Virus record (IMG/VR): IMGVR_UViG_3300013094_000190 | Coordinates: 1-30,307 of that record | From: a virus | Length of the DNA stretch: 30,307 nucleotides | Reading direction: 5' to 3' (one strand) | Part shown: piece after piece, positions 1 to 7,000 of the stretch | How the letters are laid out: every line of letters starts with the position of its first letter | Position numbering within the stretch: position 1 is the stretch's first letter | Translations under genes and position numbers: made by a program | Notes under the pieces: generated by a model | What the model was told of the DNA's origin: nothing | The model's input: only the letters and a program-made list of their open reading frames with translations | Databases searched by the model: none

Positions 1-1
1 T

Positions 2-736
2 GTTGGTATTGGTAACAGCGCACCGACGACTAGATTGTCAGTCAACGGTACAACATACTTACAGGGTAACGTAACATTTACACAGGGTATCGTTGATTCG
101 ACGGGCAGTCAGGGTACAGCCGGTCAAGTACTTACATCTAATGGTAGCGGTAACGTATATTGGTCAACTGTATCCGGTGGCGGTGGTGGTTCAGTAAACG
201 TTGCTGCTCAGTATACATGGACTAATACACAGACGTTTACAAATACAATTACGTTTAGTGGTTCTATTGTAGCAAATACTATCAATGCTACTTCTATTGT
301 ACTTTCTACAAATACTTTATCTATTGGAACTGCAGCATATCACGTTGCAAACGGCAACTTAGGTCTCGGTACTTCATCACCAGCTGCGACACTCGATGTC
401 GTTGGCACTGTGAATACTTCGAAAGCTAATACGCTTCAACAGACACTGACTTTTAATGCTACTCAGACTTGGGATACTTCACTCGGTCAAATAGCTACAG
501 TGACTTTGACAGCCAACGTAACTTTCTCTGCACCCTCTAACTTGAAAGTCGGTACTTATATTCTTCACATATATCAAGACTCGACTGGTGGTAGAACTGC
601 TACATGGAACTCGATATTTAAGTGGCCAGCTGGTGTTGCCCCAGTATTAACTACTAACGCATCAGCACATGACGTATTATCATTCGTCTCAGACGGTACC
701 AATCTTTATGGATCATTCTTACCTAATGTCAAATAA
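2..736 (+). CDS. Tail fibre protein, 3' part (5' end outside window)
   Basis: The reading frame is open from base 2, so this is the C-terminal part of a longer gene; the TTG at 35 is internal, not a start. The visible 244 residues are rich in Thr, Asn, Ser and Gly with short beta-type repeats. They contain a phrase typical of marine T4-like fibres (a Gly-Gln-Val-Leu-Thr-Ser-Asn-Gly segment followed by a poly-Gly hinge). The last 103 residues (425-733) form a compact domain that recurs at the end of the next gene. By analogy with other phage fibres this is an elongated trimeric protein of the distal tail that touches the host surface; that role is inferred from composition and neighbours, not from a recognised receptor-binding domain. 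Confidence 0.75.
   Translation, partial: VGIGNSAPTTRLSVNGTTYLQGNVTFTQGIVDSTGSQGTAGQVLTSNGSGNVYWSTVSGGGGGSVNVAAQYTWTNTQTFTNTITFSGSIVANTINATSIVLSTNTLSIGTAAYHVANGNLGLGTSSPAATLDVVGTVNTSKANTLQQTLTFNATQTWDTSLGQIATVTLTANVTFSAPSNLKVGTYILHIYQDSTGGRTATWNSIFKWPAGVAPVLTTNASAHDVLSFVSDGTNLYGSFLPNVK
425..733 (+). repeat. Duplicated fibre C-terminal domain, copy 1
   Basis: This segment encodes 103 residues that match, without gaps and at about two thirds identity by hand alignment, the 103 residues encoded by 1116-1424. The duplication covers only the end of each gene; the N-terminal parts are not alike. Confidence 0.85.
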
Positions 737-740
737 ATAA

Positions 741-748
741 CATAAATA
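741..748 (+). promoter_or_regulatory. Candidate T4-type late promoter (CATAAATA)
   Basis: It matches 7 of 8 bases of the T4 late box TATAAATA and lies 23 nt upstream of the 771 start in an intergenic gap; a second weaker box (AATAAATA) is at 732-739. It would drive the second fibre gene and, without a visible terminator, much of the rightward accessory cluster. Confidence 0.45.
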
Positions 749-770
749 GCCAACAGGGGAAAGTGAACCA

Positions 771-1427
771 ATGGCAGACGTCAATTTTAAAGTCAAAAAT
801 ACATTAGTCGTTAATACGGCTTTTTCGGCAAATTCTACGGTCGTTAATCTAGGCAACGTTACGATCACACCAACCAATATAACAATTGGTAATTCTTCTG
901 TCAACGTTAGTATCAATTCTACTTCCGTATCTACAAATTCTGCTATTACAGTCGGCGTAGCTTCTATCAATACTACTGCGCTCGTTGCTGGAGCTAACGT
1001 TTATTTAGACACTTCTAAATTAAATCTTGGTAATAGTACTGTTTATGTTATAGCTAATTCTTCCGTCGTAAGTATGTCGAACGGTATGTTTACCGGTACC
1101 ATTTCTTCAGCACAAGCAAACGTATTATCTCAGACACTCGCTGACGGTACGACTATCAATTGGGATACTTCTGTTGGTCAAATAGCTTATGTAACATTGG
1201 GAGGCAATAGAACTATGGCTGCTCCCTCAAATCTTAAAGTAGGAACATATATATTACATGTGAATCAAGACGCCACAGGAAGTCGTACATTGACATGGAA
1301 TTCTGTATTCAAGTGGACAGCTGGAGTTTCTCCAGTTCTTTCTACTGGTGCTAATAAAAAAGACATCTTTACATTTATGAGTGATGGTACAAACTTGTAC
1401 GGATCATATCTACCGGACGTAAGGTAA
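771..1427 (+). CDS. Second tail fibre-like protein with shared C-terminal domain
   Basis: A 218-residue protein rich in Asn, Ser, Thr and Val. Its N-terminal two thirds read as repeated beta strands with many Asn-Ser-Thr triplets. Residues 116-218 align without gaps to the last 103 residues of the preceding fibre gene, about two thirds identical, including a Pro-Ser-Asn-Leu-Lys-Val-Gly-Thr-Tyr-Ile-Leu-His core and a Ser-Asp-Gly-Thr-Asn-Leu-Tyr-Gly end. A late-promoter-like box and a GGGGAAAG ribosome site lie in the 34-nt gap upstream. It is probably a short fibre or fibre-tip subunit made by duplication of the upstream gene's end; the exact position in the virion is unknown. Confidence 0.7.
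   Translation: MADVNFKVKNTLVVNTAFSANSTVVNLGNVTITPTNITIGNSSVNVSINSTSVSTNSAITVGVASINTTALVAGANVYLDTSKLNLGNSTVYVIANSSVVSMSNGMFTGTISSAQANVLSQTLADGTTINWDTSVGQIAYVTLGGNRTMAAPSNLKVGTYILHVNQDATGSRTLTWNSVFKWTAGVSPVLSTGANKKDIFTFMSDGTNLYGSYLPDVR
1116..1424 (+). repeat. Duplicated fibre C-terminal domain, copy 2
   Basis: Second copy of the 103-residue fibre end domain (copy 1 at 425-733). The conserved centre and the C-terminal Ser-Asp-Gly-Thr-Asn-Leu-Tyr-Gly motif suggest a folded trimerisation or tip domain rather than low-complexity similarity. Confidence 0.85.
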
Positions 1428-1431
1428 TCAA

Positions 1432-2877
1432 ATGTTTGTAGCCTTTATTCCTAGACCAACACAGATCGTTAACATATCTTCTGCTGCTAACAACGTTAAT
1501 TTGTATACGCAGGCAAACAGTCCTACGTATCCGTTGAATCTATTAGCTTTTATCAACGCTTCAGTTGGTTCTTCTTCTAATACGAATCCAGCTTTTAGAA
1601 CTGGTACAGGTTGGACTCCGGGTACATGGCTCTATATTCAAAATTCAAACACGATCACTGGTGGTGTTGGTCCGACCGGTAATACCGGTTCTCCAGGTTC
1701 TCCGGGTTCTCCGGGATCGACTGGTTCTCCCGGTCCTGCGGGTTCTCCGGGTGCTACGGGTTCTACTGGTTCTACTGGTTCATACGGTTATGGAGGTGCC
1801 GGTGGTGCTGGTGCTTATGTAAATTATCAGGGTTGGGGGGCTAATTATCCAAGCGAACCAGTAAACGGTTATGGAGGTAGCGCAGCTTCTTCGGGTGCTC
1901 CGGGTGGTACTGGTGGTCCTGGAGGTACAGGTGGTGCAGGAACTCCCGGTGGTACTGGTGGTCCCGGTGGTGCAGGAACTGCGGGTGGATCTGGCGCGCC
2001 GGGAGGTAACGGCGGTATCGCTTTTCAAGCAGATACAGTATCGGGTCTTATTACTGTATTGAATAACACGACGACTATTAGTGGTGGAACTGGCGGACCT
2101 GGCGGTCCCGGCGGACCTGGCGGTCCCGGCGGACCTGGCGGTCCTGGTGGTCCAAGAGGTGCTGGTGGTCCGGGTGGTCCAGGTGGTCCAGGTGGTCCGG
2201 GCGGCATCGGAGGTGGTGGAGGCGGCGGCGGTGGCGGCGCTGGTTTCTATAACCCAGGCTTTTATTTACCGGGTTCTGCTTTAATGTATACGATCGCTGG
2301 ATCTGGTGGCGGTGGTGGTGCAAGTTGGACTTCTCCAGGTGCTGGTGGGTCTGGTGGTTTTGTAACTATTCCGGCCTATACGACTTATGCACCTGCACCA
2401 AAGGGTTGTTCACCGATAGCAACATATCATCCTGCGACTAATTATTATGCATCCGGCGGTGCGCCGGCTTCGGGTTCATCACCGGGCGGTGGCGGCGCAG
2501 CTTGGGGTTATGGAGGTGCTGGTGGTGCTGGTGGTGCTATAAATGGTTCTGGAGGTAATGGTGGTAATGGTAACGCTCGTGCGACAGCTCACTATGCTCC
2601 TGCTCCTAAGGGTTGTTCTCCTGTCTTCACCGGTTATACTTACGATCTATACACAGTAGGCGGTGCTGGTGGTGCTGGTGGTGGTAACGGATCGACAGGA
2701 CCTACTGGTCCTGTCGGATCACCGGGTTCACCGGGTAGTACAGGACCGACAGGACCTGCTGGTTCTCCTGGTTCGCCCGGTCCTATTGGACTTGCAGGAT
2801 CACAGGGTCCAGCAATATCAGGCAATTCAAACATAGTTTACGTAAGCGCGGGTACACGTAACGGACCAATTAGCTAA
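1432..2877 (+). CDS. Collagen-like / polyglycine-rich tail adhesin candidate
   Basis: A 481-residue protein. Residues 1-76 form a non-repetitive beta-type domain (Asn/Ser/Thr rich, ending in a Trp-Leu-Tyr-Ile-Gln-Asn strand) of the kind that precedes Gly-rich stalks in phage tail proteins. Residues 77-118 are collagen-type Gly-X-Y triplets. Residues 119-195 and 218-310 are Gly-Gly-X repeats with a run of ten Gly near 260. Two Gly-poor inserts carry the same decapeptide (319-328 and 388-397). Residues 410-460 return to Gly-X-Y triplets. Gly-rich motifs separated by variable loops recall the polyglycine-II sandwich of S16 gp38-type adhesins, but no homology is claimed. Its place directly after two fibre genes supports a tip or adhesin role. 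The two Cys in the whole protein are both in the decapeptides. Confidence 0.7.
   Translation: MFVAFIPRPTQIVNISSAANNVNLYTQANSPTYPLNLLAFINASVGSSSNTNPAFRTGTGWTPGTWLYIQNSNTITGGVGPTGNTGSPGSPGSPGSTGSPGPAGSPGATGSTGSTGSYGYGGAGGAGAYVNYQGWGANYPSEPVNGYGGSAASSGAPGGTGGPGGTGGAGTPGGTGGPGGAGTAGGSGAPGGNGGIAFQADTVSGLITVLNNTTTISGGTGGPGGPGGPGGPGGPGGPGGPRGAGGPGGPGGPGGPGGIGGGGGGGGGGAGFYNPGFYLPGSALMYTIAGSGGGGGASWTSPGAGGSGGFVTIPAYTTYAPAPKGCSPIATYHPATNYYASGGAPASGSSPGGGGAAWGYGGAGGAGGAINGSGGNGGNGNARATAHYAPAPKGCSPVFTGYTYDLYTVGGAGGAGGGNGSTGPTGPVGSPGSPGSTGPTGPAGSPGSPGPIGLAGSQGPAISGNSNIVYVSAGTRNGPIS
2092..2145 (+). repeat. Three tandem 18-bp units in the Gly-rich gene
   Basis: The unit GGCGGACCTGGCGGTCCC occurs three times in a row, the last copy with one base change. 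It encodes Gly-Gly-Pro repeats. Near-identical DNA here, against the varied codons used elsewhere in the gene, points to recent slippage or unequal recombination that would change stalk length. Confidence 0.9.
2386..2415 (+). repeat. Decapeptide repeat YAPAPKGCSP, copy 1
   Basis: Encodes residues 319-328 of the Gly-rich protein. It is identical in protein to 2593-2622 but differs at five synonymous third positions. Confidence 0.9.
2593..2622 (+). repeat. Decapeptide repeat YAPAPKGCSP, copy 2
   Basis: Encodes residues 388-397 of the Gly-rich protein. Its Cys395 and Cys326 in copy 1 are the only cysteines in the 481-residue product. Confidence 0.9.
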
Positions 2878-2888
2878 GGTAAAAAGAC

Positions 2889-3344
2889 ATGGACATTCAC
2901 TACAAAATCATTAAAGTATTTCCAGAAGAACACTCTATAGTCGTTAGATTTTTTACTGACGTATTGACAGAAGAAAAGCTGTCTGTTGATCCAGATATTA
3001 CTAATAAACTGTCTGATGGATCTCCAGAAAGATGCAGAACTGATTATAACATAAATCTTCCAGTACCTGCACCTGCTGACGGCGAATTAGAAAAATACAT
3101 TATGTTACATGCTCCGGTTCAGTGGTTTATAATGCATGAAAAAATTGCAGATCCAAATGTTGACACTTCACTTTCGCATATTCAACCATTGATAAATGCA
3201 AAAGTTACAAAAACTATTGGACCCGAATCTACATCTATCACTCTACCTACACCTACGTCGATGGATACTAGTGGTGGTGCTATGTCAGACGATGATATTG
3301 CTAATCTGTTAAAGAAAGTAACGATCGATAAATCTACTAAGTAG
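2889..3344 (+). CDS. Unrecognised small protein after the tail fibre genes
   Basis: A 151-residue acidic protein that I do not recognise. The first 75 residues look like a mixed beta domain. The middle holds a Trp-Phe-Ile-Met-His segment, and the C-terminus (after a Thr/Pro/Ser linker near residues 115-130) ends in a short acidic then amphipathic helix (Asp-Asp-Asp-Ile-Ala-Asn-Leu-Leu-Lys-Lys). It starts 11 nt after the Gly-rich gene, so it is probably co-expressed with the fibre genes. A fibre chaperone or small baseplate/tail protein is possible from position only. An AAGG at about 8 nt from the ATG could serve as ribosome site. Confidence 0.65.
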   Translation: MDIHYKIIKVFPEEHSIVVRFFTDVLTEEKLSVDPDITNKLSDGSPERCRTDYNINLPVPAPADGELEKYIMLHAPVQWFIMHEKIADPNVDTSLSHIQPLINAKVTKTIGPESTSITLPTPTSMDTSGGAMSDDDIANLLKKVTIDKSTK

Positions 3345-3346
3345 TT

Positions 3347-4435
3347 ATGAAATATAGTCAAAAATTAGTTGATGACATCTATTATTATGATGGCGAAAAC
3401 AACGTGTATGATAATAGACATGATCTTCTATTATCTACACGTTCTAAAACAAAGCTGTTCTATTATTATGATGACAAGTTTGATAAAGTAGAATGGACTA
3501 AAGAACCAATCGAAGATTTGCAGACTCTATATACTCGTAGAGCTCAACAAATTCGAGATCAATACGAATACGTGATATTGTGTTGGTCTGGAGGTGTTGA
3601 CTCTACGACTATATTAGAAACTTTCTATTACAATAAAATTCATATCGATGAGATCTTATTAGTAGGTGCTTTTTCTCAAGATTCGGCTAGAGGCGATGAC
3701 TCAAATCATAACGGAGACATCTATCATAATGTATGGCCTACTCTAAAAACTTTAGATCTTCCTAATACTAAAATTACAGTCAAAGATTACTCATTAAACT
3801 TCGATAATCCTAATAATTTTTCATTGATCAAAGATTATTCTGATGATTATATGAAATTCTTAGGTCCAATGATTAGTGTTCACAATCTGTTTTGGTATGA
3901 TCTTAAAAAGTTTGTCTTACCTAATAATGAAAAAAAAGCATGTTATATCATGGGGTCCGATAAGCCTAGATTGAATATTGACTCTTTTAAAAATAGCTTT
4001 TTTACTGAATTCAACGATGCTTCAGTAACAGACTACGGGGCAAACTTTAAAGATGAAAACTTAGAACGAGTTAATTTTTATGCTCATCCAGATGCTGAAG
4101 CTATTATAAGAAAACAATTACATATTTTATTAAAGTTCTATATTAAGAACGTACAAATTGAAAAAAATATGACTCATGATGATTTTCAAAAACATTATAT
4201 CACGATCGTGAATACTTTGATGTATGATTTGAAAAATCCTTTAAGACACAAATCTAAAAAATCTGTAATAGCTTGTATCAGTGAGAGAGATAACTTTATA
4301 GTCAATAAGCAAGATTCTGAAATATATAAATTGTTTAGAAACAATCTTCTTAAGATCGATAAAAGAATAGCTTACAAGAGACAAGCTTTTCAAACGAAAA
4401 GATATTATATCACGGAAAGATTATCAACCCCATGA
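3347..4435 (+). CDS. PP-loop ATP-pyrophosphatase family protein (copy A)
   Basis: A 362-residue protein with the PP-loop signature SGGVDS at residues 81-86, preceded by a hydrophobic strand (Tyr-Val-Ile-Leu). This is the nucleotide site of N-type ATP pyrophosphatases (the fold of QueC, TilS, asparagine synthase C-domain and PAPS reductase), which activate a substrate by adenylation. The flanking motif Arg-Ala-Gln-Gln-Ile-Arg-Asp-x-Tyr (residues 65-73) and a GSDKP motif at 203-207 are shared with the proteins at 7001 and 10427, so the three form one family. The N-terminal 60 residues have a Tyr-rich beta pattern also shared. No glutaminase, thiouridylase or zinc-binding partner domain is seen, so the substrate is unknown. 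It starts 2 nt after the previous stop with no strong ribosome site. Confidence 0.85.
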   Translation: MKYSQKLVDDIYYYDGENNVYDNRHDLLLSTRSKTKLFYYYDDKFDKVEWTKEPIEDLQTLYTRRAQQIRDQYEYVILCWSGGVDSTTILETFYYNKIHIDEILLVGAFSQDSARGDDSNHNGDIYHNVWPTLKTLDLPNTKITVKDYSLNFDNPNNFSLIKDYSDDYMKFLGPMISVHNLFWYDLKKFVLPNNEKKACYIMGSDKPRLNIDSFKNSFFTEFNDASVTDYGANFKDENLERVNFYAHPDAEAIIRKQLHILLKFYIKNVQIEKNMTHDDFQKHYITIVNTLMYDLKNPLRHKSKKSVIACISERDNFIVNKQDSEIYKLFRNNLLKIDKRIAYKRQAFQTKRYYITERLSTP

Positions 4436-4899
4436 TGTATGTTTTCTATTTTCTTTTGTGGACATTTGTGGTATACTGTATGCACAGAATAGTGCATGTA
4501 CTTCCTTATGTCAATAAGATTCATAGTGATCATCATAAACAAGTTTCTCAGGCCACGATACGTGGATTACATTGGACTAACTTATTTTTATATTTTGACA
4601 GTTGGAAAAGTACAGCAGATCAATGGATTACTGAAGTCATTCCTACTATAATTTTAGCTTGGATGACAGGGCAATGGTGGCTATTTGGTTTTTATTATAT
4701 TTGGGCAGCATTGATTCAAGAATCAATTGAACACAATCCTAAGTTTAATTTATATCCATTCATAACGAGTGGACAATGGCATCTTATTCATCATAAAACG
4801 CCTTCTAAAAACTATGGTGTGTTTTTTCCTATTTGGGATATGATATTTGGTACATGGCAGGGTTTAGATGGCGACATACAAAAATTGGCTAACAAGTAA
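4432..4899 (+). CDS. Fatty acid hydroxylase / sterol desaturase-like membrane protein
   Basis: A 155-residue hydrophobic protein with the histidine boxes of the FA_hydroxylase (di-iron) superfamily: HRIVH at 18-22, H31 with HH at 34-35, a lone H101, and H117 with HH at 120-121. Membrane segments are visible at residues 1-16 and about 68-95. Family members hydroxylate or desaturate lipids, sterols or carotenoids with O2 at the membrane. The length is short for the family but all boxes are present, as in compact beta-carotene-hydroxylase-type members. The start overlaps the previous stop by 4 nt, and either of two adjacent ATG codons could be used. It sits between two PP-loop genes, so it belongs to the accessory island; the substrate is unknown. 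Confidence 0.8.
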   Translation: MMYVFYFLLWTFVVYCMHRIVHVLPYVNKIHSDHHKQVSQATIRGLHWTNLFLYFDSWKSTADQWITEVIPTIILAWMTGQWWLFGFYYIWAALIQESIEHNPKFNLYPFITSGQWHLIHHKTPSKNYGVFFPIWDMIFGTWQGLDGDIQKLANK

Positions 4900-5758
4900 C
4901 ATTGTAGAACGTAAAGATACTGGTATTGACTTAAAAGTCACATTGACAAAGATCGATGAATGGGAACTAGATACTTCTTTCGAAGAAGCTTCTATCAATG
5001 TAGTCAAAACTATCACCAATTTGAACAAACCTCTTTATATTGGTCTTAGTGGAGGTTTAGATTCAGAATATGTTTGTCGTATATTTGATGAAGAGTATGT
5101 CCCATATACACCAGTCGTAATAGAAACGCCGGGTAATCAATTAGAATTGAGTTATGCTTATAAGTTTTGTAAAAAATATAATAAAGAACCCGTCATTATA
5201 AAAAAGACAGAAGCTGATATGCTTCATCATTACTACGATGAAATTCTAGTAAAATGTTCTGGTTTTGGTCATAATTCAGTCGCGATGTATATCATAGGTC
5301 AATATGCAAAAGATAGAAACGGCATATTTGTAATGGGTGAACATCTGATCGATGAAAAAGAAAAAGGTGGATTCAATGTAGGTGCCAACGAGTGGGATTT
5401 CTACAATGATCTTATATTAGGTGAAGATAATACACACTACTTCTTCAATTATACACCTGAAATAAGTTATGCTATGATCAGAGATTTTCCAATCTATAAA
5501 GATATACAGAAGTGTAAGTCTGAATTGTATGGTCTTGAATATAGACCAAAAATGATATATCAGTATAGTGACAAATATGTATCCACTTTAAGAATTTTGA
5601 GACATAGCAAAGTGTTGCCTCACAATCCTAACTTTACTTTTGGTGATAGAGATACATATCTAGATCTATTAAAATCTATGAGAGATAAAGATGGAAGAAC
5701 CAAAAGTAACGATAGACGAAGAAAACAAACTCGTAGAGTCAAAACAAAATCTGCGTGA
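4868..5758 (+). CDS. PP-loop ATP-pyrophosphatase-like protein (divergent, copy D)
   Basis: A 296-residue protein with SGGLDSE at residues 61-67 after a Tyr-Ile-Gly-Leu strand, the PP-loop signature of the asparagine-synthase/NAD-synthetase/QueC superfamily. It lacks the Arg-Ala-Gln-Gln and GxDKP motifs of the other three PP-loop proteins in this window, so it is a separate branch. A later His/Gly stretch (around residues 130-160, with Gly-Glu-His) may form the rest of the active site. The gene overlaps the upstream hydroxylase by 32 nt and the downstream gene by 68 nt. The last 20 or so residues, encoded in the second overlap, are very basic. Substrate adenylation is inferred from the motif; no function is assigned. 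Confidence 0.8.
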   Translation: MATYKNWLTSNIVERKDTGIDLKVTLTKIDEWELDTSFEEASINVVKTITNLNKPLYIGLSGGLDSEYVCRIFDEEYVPYTPVVIETPGNQLELSYAYKFCKKYNKEPVIIKKTEADMLHHYYDEILVKCSGFGHNSVAMYIIGQYAKDRNGIFVMGEHLIDEKEKGGFNVGANEWDFYNDLILGEDNTHYFFNYTPEISYAMIRDFPIYKDIQKCKSELYGLEYRPKMIYQYSDKYVSTLRILRHSKVLPHNPNFTFGDRDTYLDLLKSMRDKDGRTKSNDRRRKQTRRVKTKSA

Positions 5759-6596
5759 GCTTAGAGCTAACAGCGCTAAATGGGCATGGGAATCAGATGC
5801 CTATACAGATTTTGAACAGACTTATGGCAAGTATTTGTTACTTCCGTTTGCTATACCTATCATTCAACCAAAAAGTATGGATAGATTTTTAGAATTTTTC
5901 TTTACTAAATCAAAAGATGCGGTAAAGATAAAAGCAGATATGTTAAGTGATGAAGCAACAAAAAGATCATGGTCACCTTACCGTCAAATAACAAGCGTAT
6001 CTGGTAAACATTCTGATATTTGGTCTGATAATCAACAACCGGAAATCTATACACAGTTTCCTGAACTTTTTGAACAGATTCATGAATACATGCCTTTTAT
6101 AGATCGACCAGATTTTAAATGGTTTATGTGGTCTGCTAATAAAGACGTGCCTGCACACAGAGACTATGGATCACAAATCGATGCGCCGGTTGGCATCAGA
6201 ATAATGTTGTATGATGATAATCCCGTCCAATCTCTTAGCTTAAAAGTCGATCCTATTGATAAACCTGACTATAAATCTGACTACTATCCAATAGTATATC
6301 CGAAAGAAGAAACTAATACTTTTGCTTGGAATAATTTAAGACAGAAGCATGCAAGTTTCTATACCAAAGGACATAGAAAGATTCTTATGATTGTTTCAGC
6401 CAAAGAAGTATCAAGGATCGTTAGTACAAAAGAAAACAAAAAGAGACTCAATCAATACGTAGACTTATTGGATAGAAGCATCTCAAAATATAAAGACTAC
6501 GCAGTAATCGATACAGACAATGATTATAGAGACTATTTGGCATTCGATGGGACAGAACCTATAAATAAAGTCATGAGTCACGGAGAAACGAAATGA
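5691..6596 (+). CDS. 2OG-Fe(II)/aspartyl-hydroxylase-like oxygenase candidate
   Basis: A 301-residue protein. The centre shows an HxD pair (H156, D158 in Pro-Ala-His-Arg-Asp-Tyr-Gly), a distal His (H220) and a downstream Arg (R229 in a Gly-His-Arg-Lys-Ile-Leu strand), with spacing that fits a double-stranded beta-helix 2-oxoglutarate/Fe(II) oxygenase, perhaps of the aspartyl/asparaginyl beta-hydroxylase type. The N-terminal 45 residues are charged and helical; the last 60 are lysine/aspartate rich. The ATG chosen overlaps the upstream gene by 68 nt; no later start keeps the N-terminal helix, and the ribosome site is weak. The family call rests on motif spacing alone, so it is moderate. It lies between PP-loop genes on the same strand and is probably co-transcribed. 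Confidence 0.6.
   Translation: MEEPKVTIDEENKLVESKQNLRELRANSAKWAWESDAYTDFEQTYGKYLLLPFAIPIIQPKSMDRFLEFFFTKSKDAVKIKADMLSDEATKRSWSPYRQITSVSGKHSDIWSDNQQPEIYTQFPELFEQIHEYMPFIDRPDFKWFMWSANKDVPAHRDYGSQIDAPVGIRIMLYDDNPVQSLSLKVDPIDKPDYKSDYYPIVYPKEETNTFAWNNLRQKHASFYTKGHRKILMIVSAKEVSRIVSTKENKKRLNQYVDLLDRSISKYKDYAVIDTDNDYRDYLAFDGTEPINKVMSHGETK
6560..6567 (+). promoter_or_regulatory. Candidate late promoter (exact TATAAATA) inside the oxygenase gene
   Basis: An exact match to the T4 late box, 26 nt upstream of the ATG at 6593, with a GGAG ribosome site between (6582-6585). The spacing equals that of the gp22 and gp18 promoters in this window. It would give the second half of the island separate late expression. 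Confidence 0.5.
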
Positions 6597-6994
6597 CTGC
6601 TAACGTACACCAATACTTTTATAAGACCGCCAATCAATCATGGAATGACGTAAAATCGACGGCAAATACAACTCAGACTGATGCATGGAAAGCTTGGCAA
6701 AACAACGTAGTTCAGGCTTATCCAGGTTTTATTGCCGTACTTTCAGATGAAAATATCGATGCTAATACGATGCGTAAGACATGGTCATTGGCTAATGATT
6801 CTGTGGCTAAAGCTTTTTGGAATACGACTCATGATGCTAACAATTCTTATTATGCAGCCGTATTATCAGAAATTATCAATACACCATCTTTCGAAAAACA
6901 TTATTTTAAAGTGACAGTCGAGTATCAAGACGGTACAGAAAAAACACTGATCAATCCACTACCTCAAGCAAATATTGCATCTTCTAATACATAA
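6593..6994 (+). CDS. Unrecognised 133-residue protein
   Basis: I do not recognise this protein. Residues 1-90 are helical with regularly spaced Trp (about residues 17, 32, 35, 64, 76) and Asn/Ala/Thr-rich faces. Residues 95-120 read as a two-strand beta segment (Phe-Lys-Val-Thr-Val-Glu-Tyr, then a turn and Thr-Leu). The C-terminus is a loose Ser/Asn tail. It has no membrane segment or signal peptide. Its 4-nt overlap with the oxygenase gene, a good GGAG ribosome site and an exact late promoter box just upstream support it as a real, well-expressed late gene. It could be a small virion protein or a substrate/carrier for the neighbouring enzymes; both are guesses. Confidence 0.7.
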   Translation: MTANVHQYFYKTANQSWNDVKSTANTTQTDAWKAWQNNVVQAYPGFIAVLSDENIDANTMRKTWSLANDSVAKAFWNTTHDANNSYYAAVLSEIINTPSFEKHYFKVTVEYQDGTEKTLINPLPQANIASSNT

Positions 6995-7000
6995 TGATTT

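Noticed and set aside
2092-2202. Short regular repeats that might suggest a CRISPR array
   Set aside because: Units are adjacent, in frame and without spacers; they encode Gly-Gly-Pro. No cas genes are present.
2025-2207. Antisense open frame with Gly-Pro-Pro repeats, collagen-like
   Set aside because: It is the complement of the Gly-Gly-Pro DNA repeats in the + strand adhesin gene; no start signals, and the + frame continues through it with a coherent domain layout.
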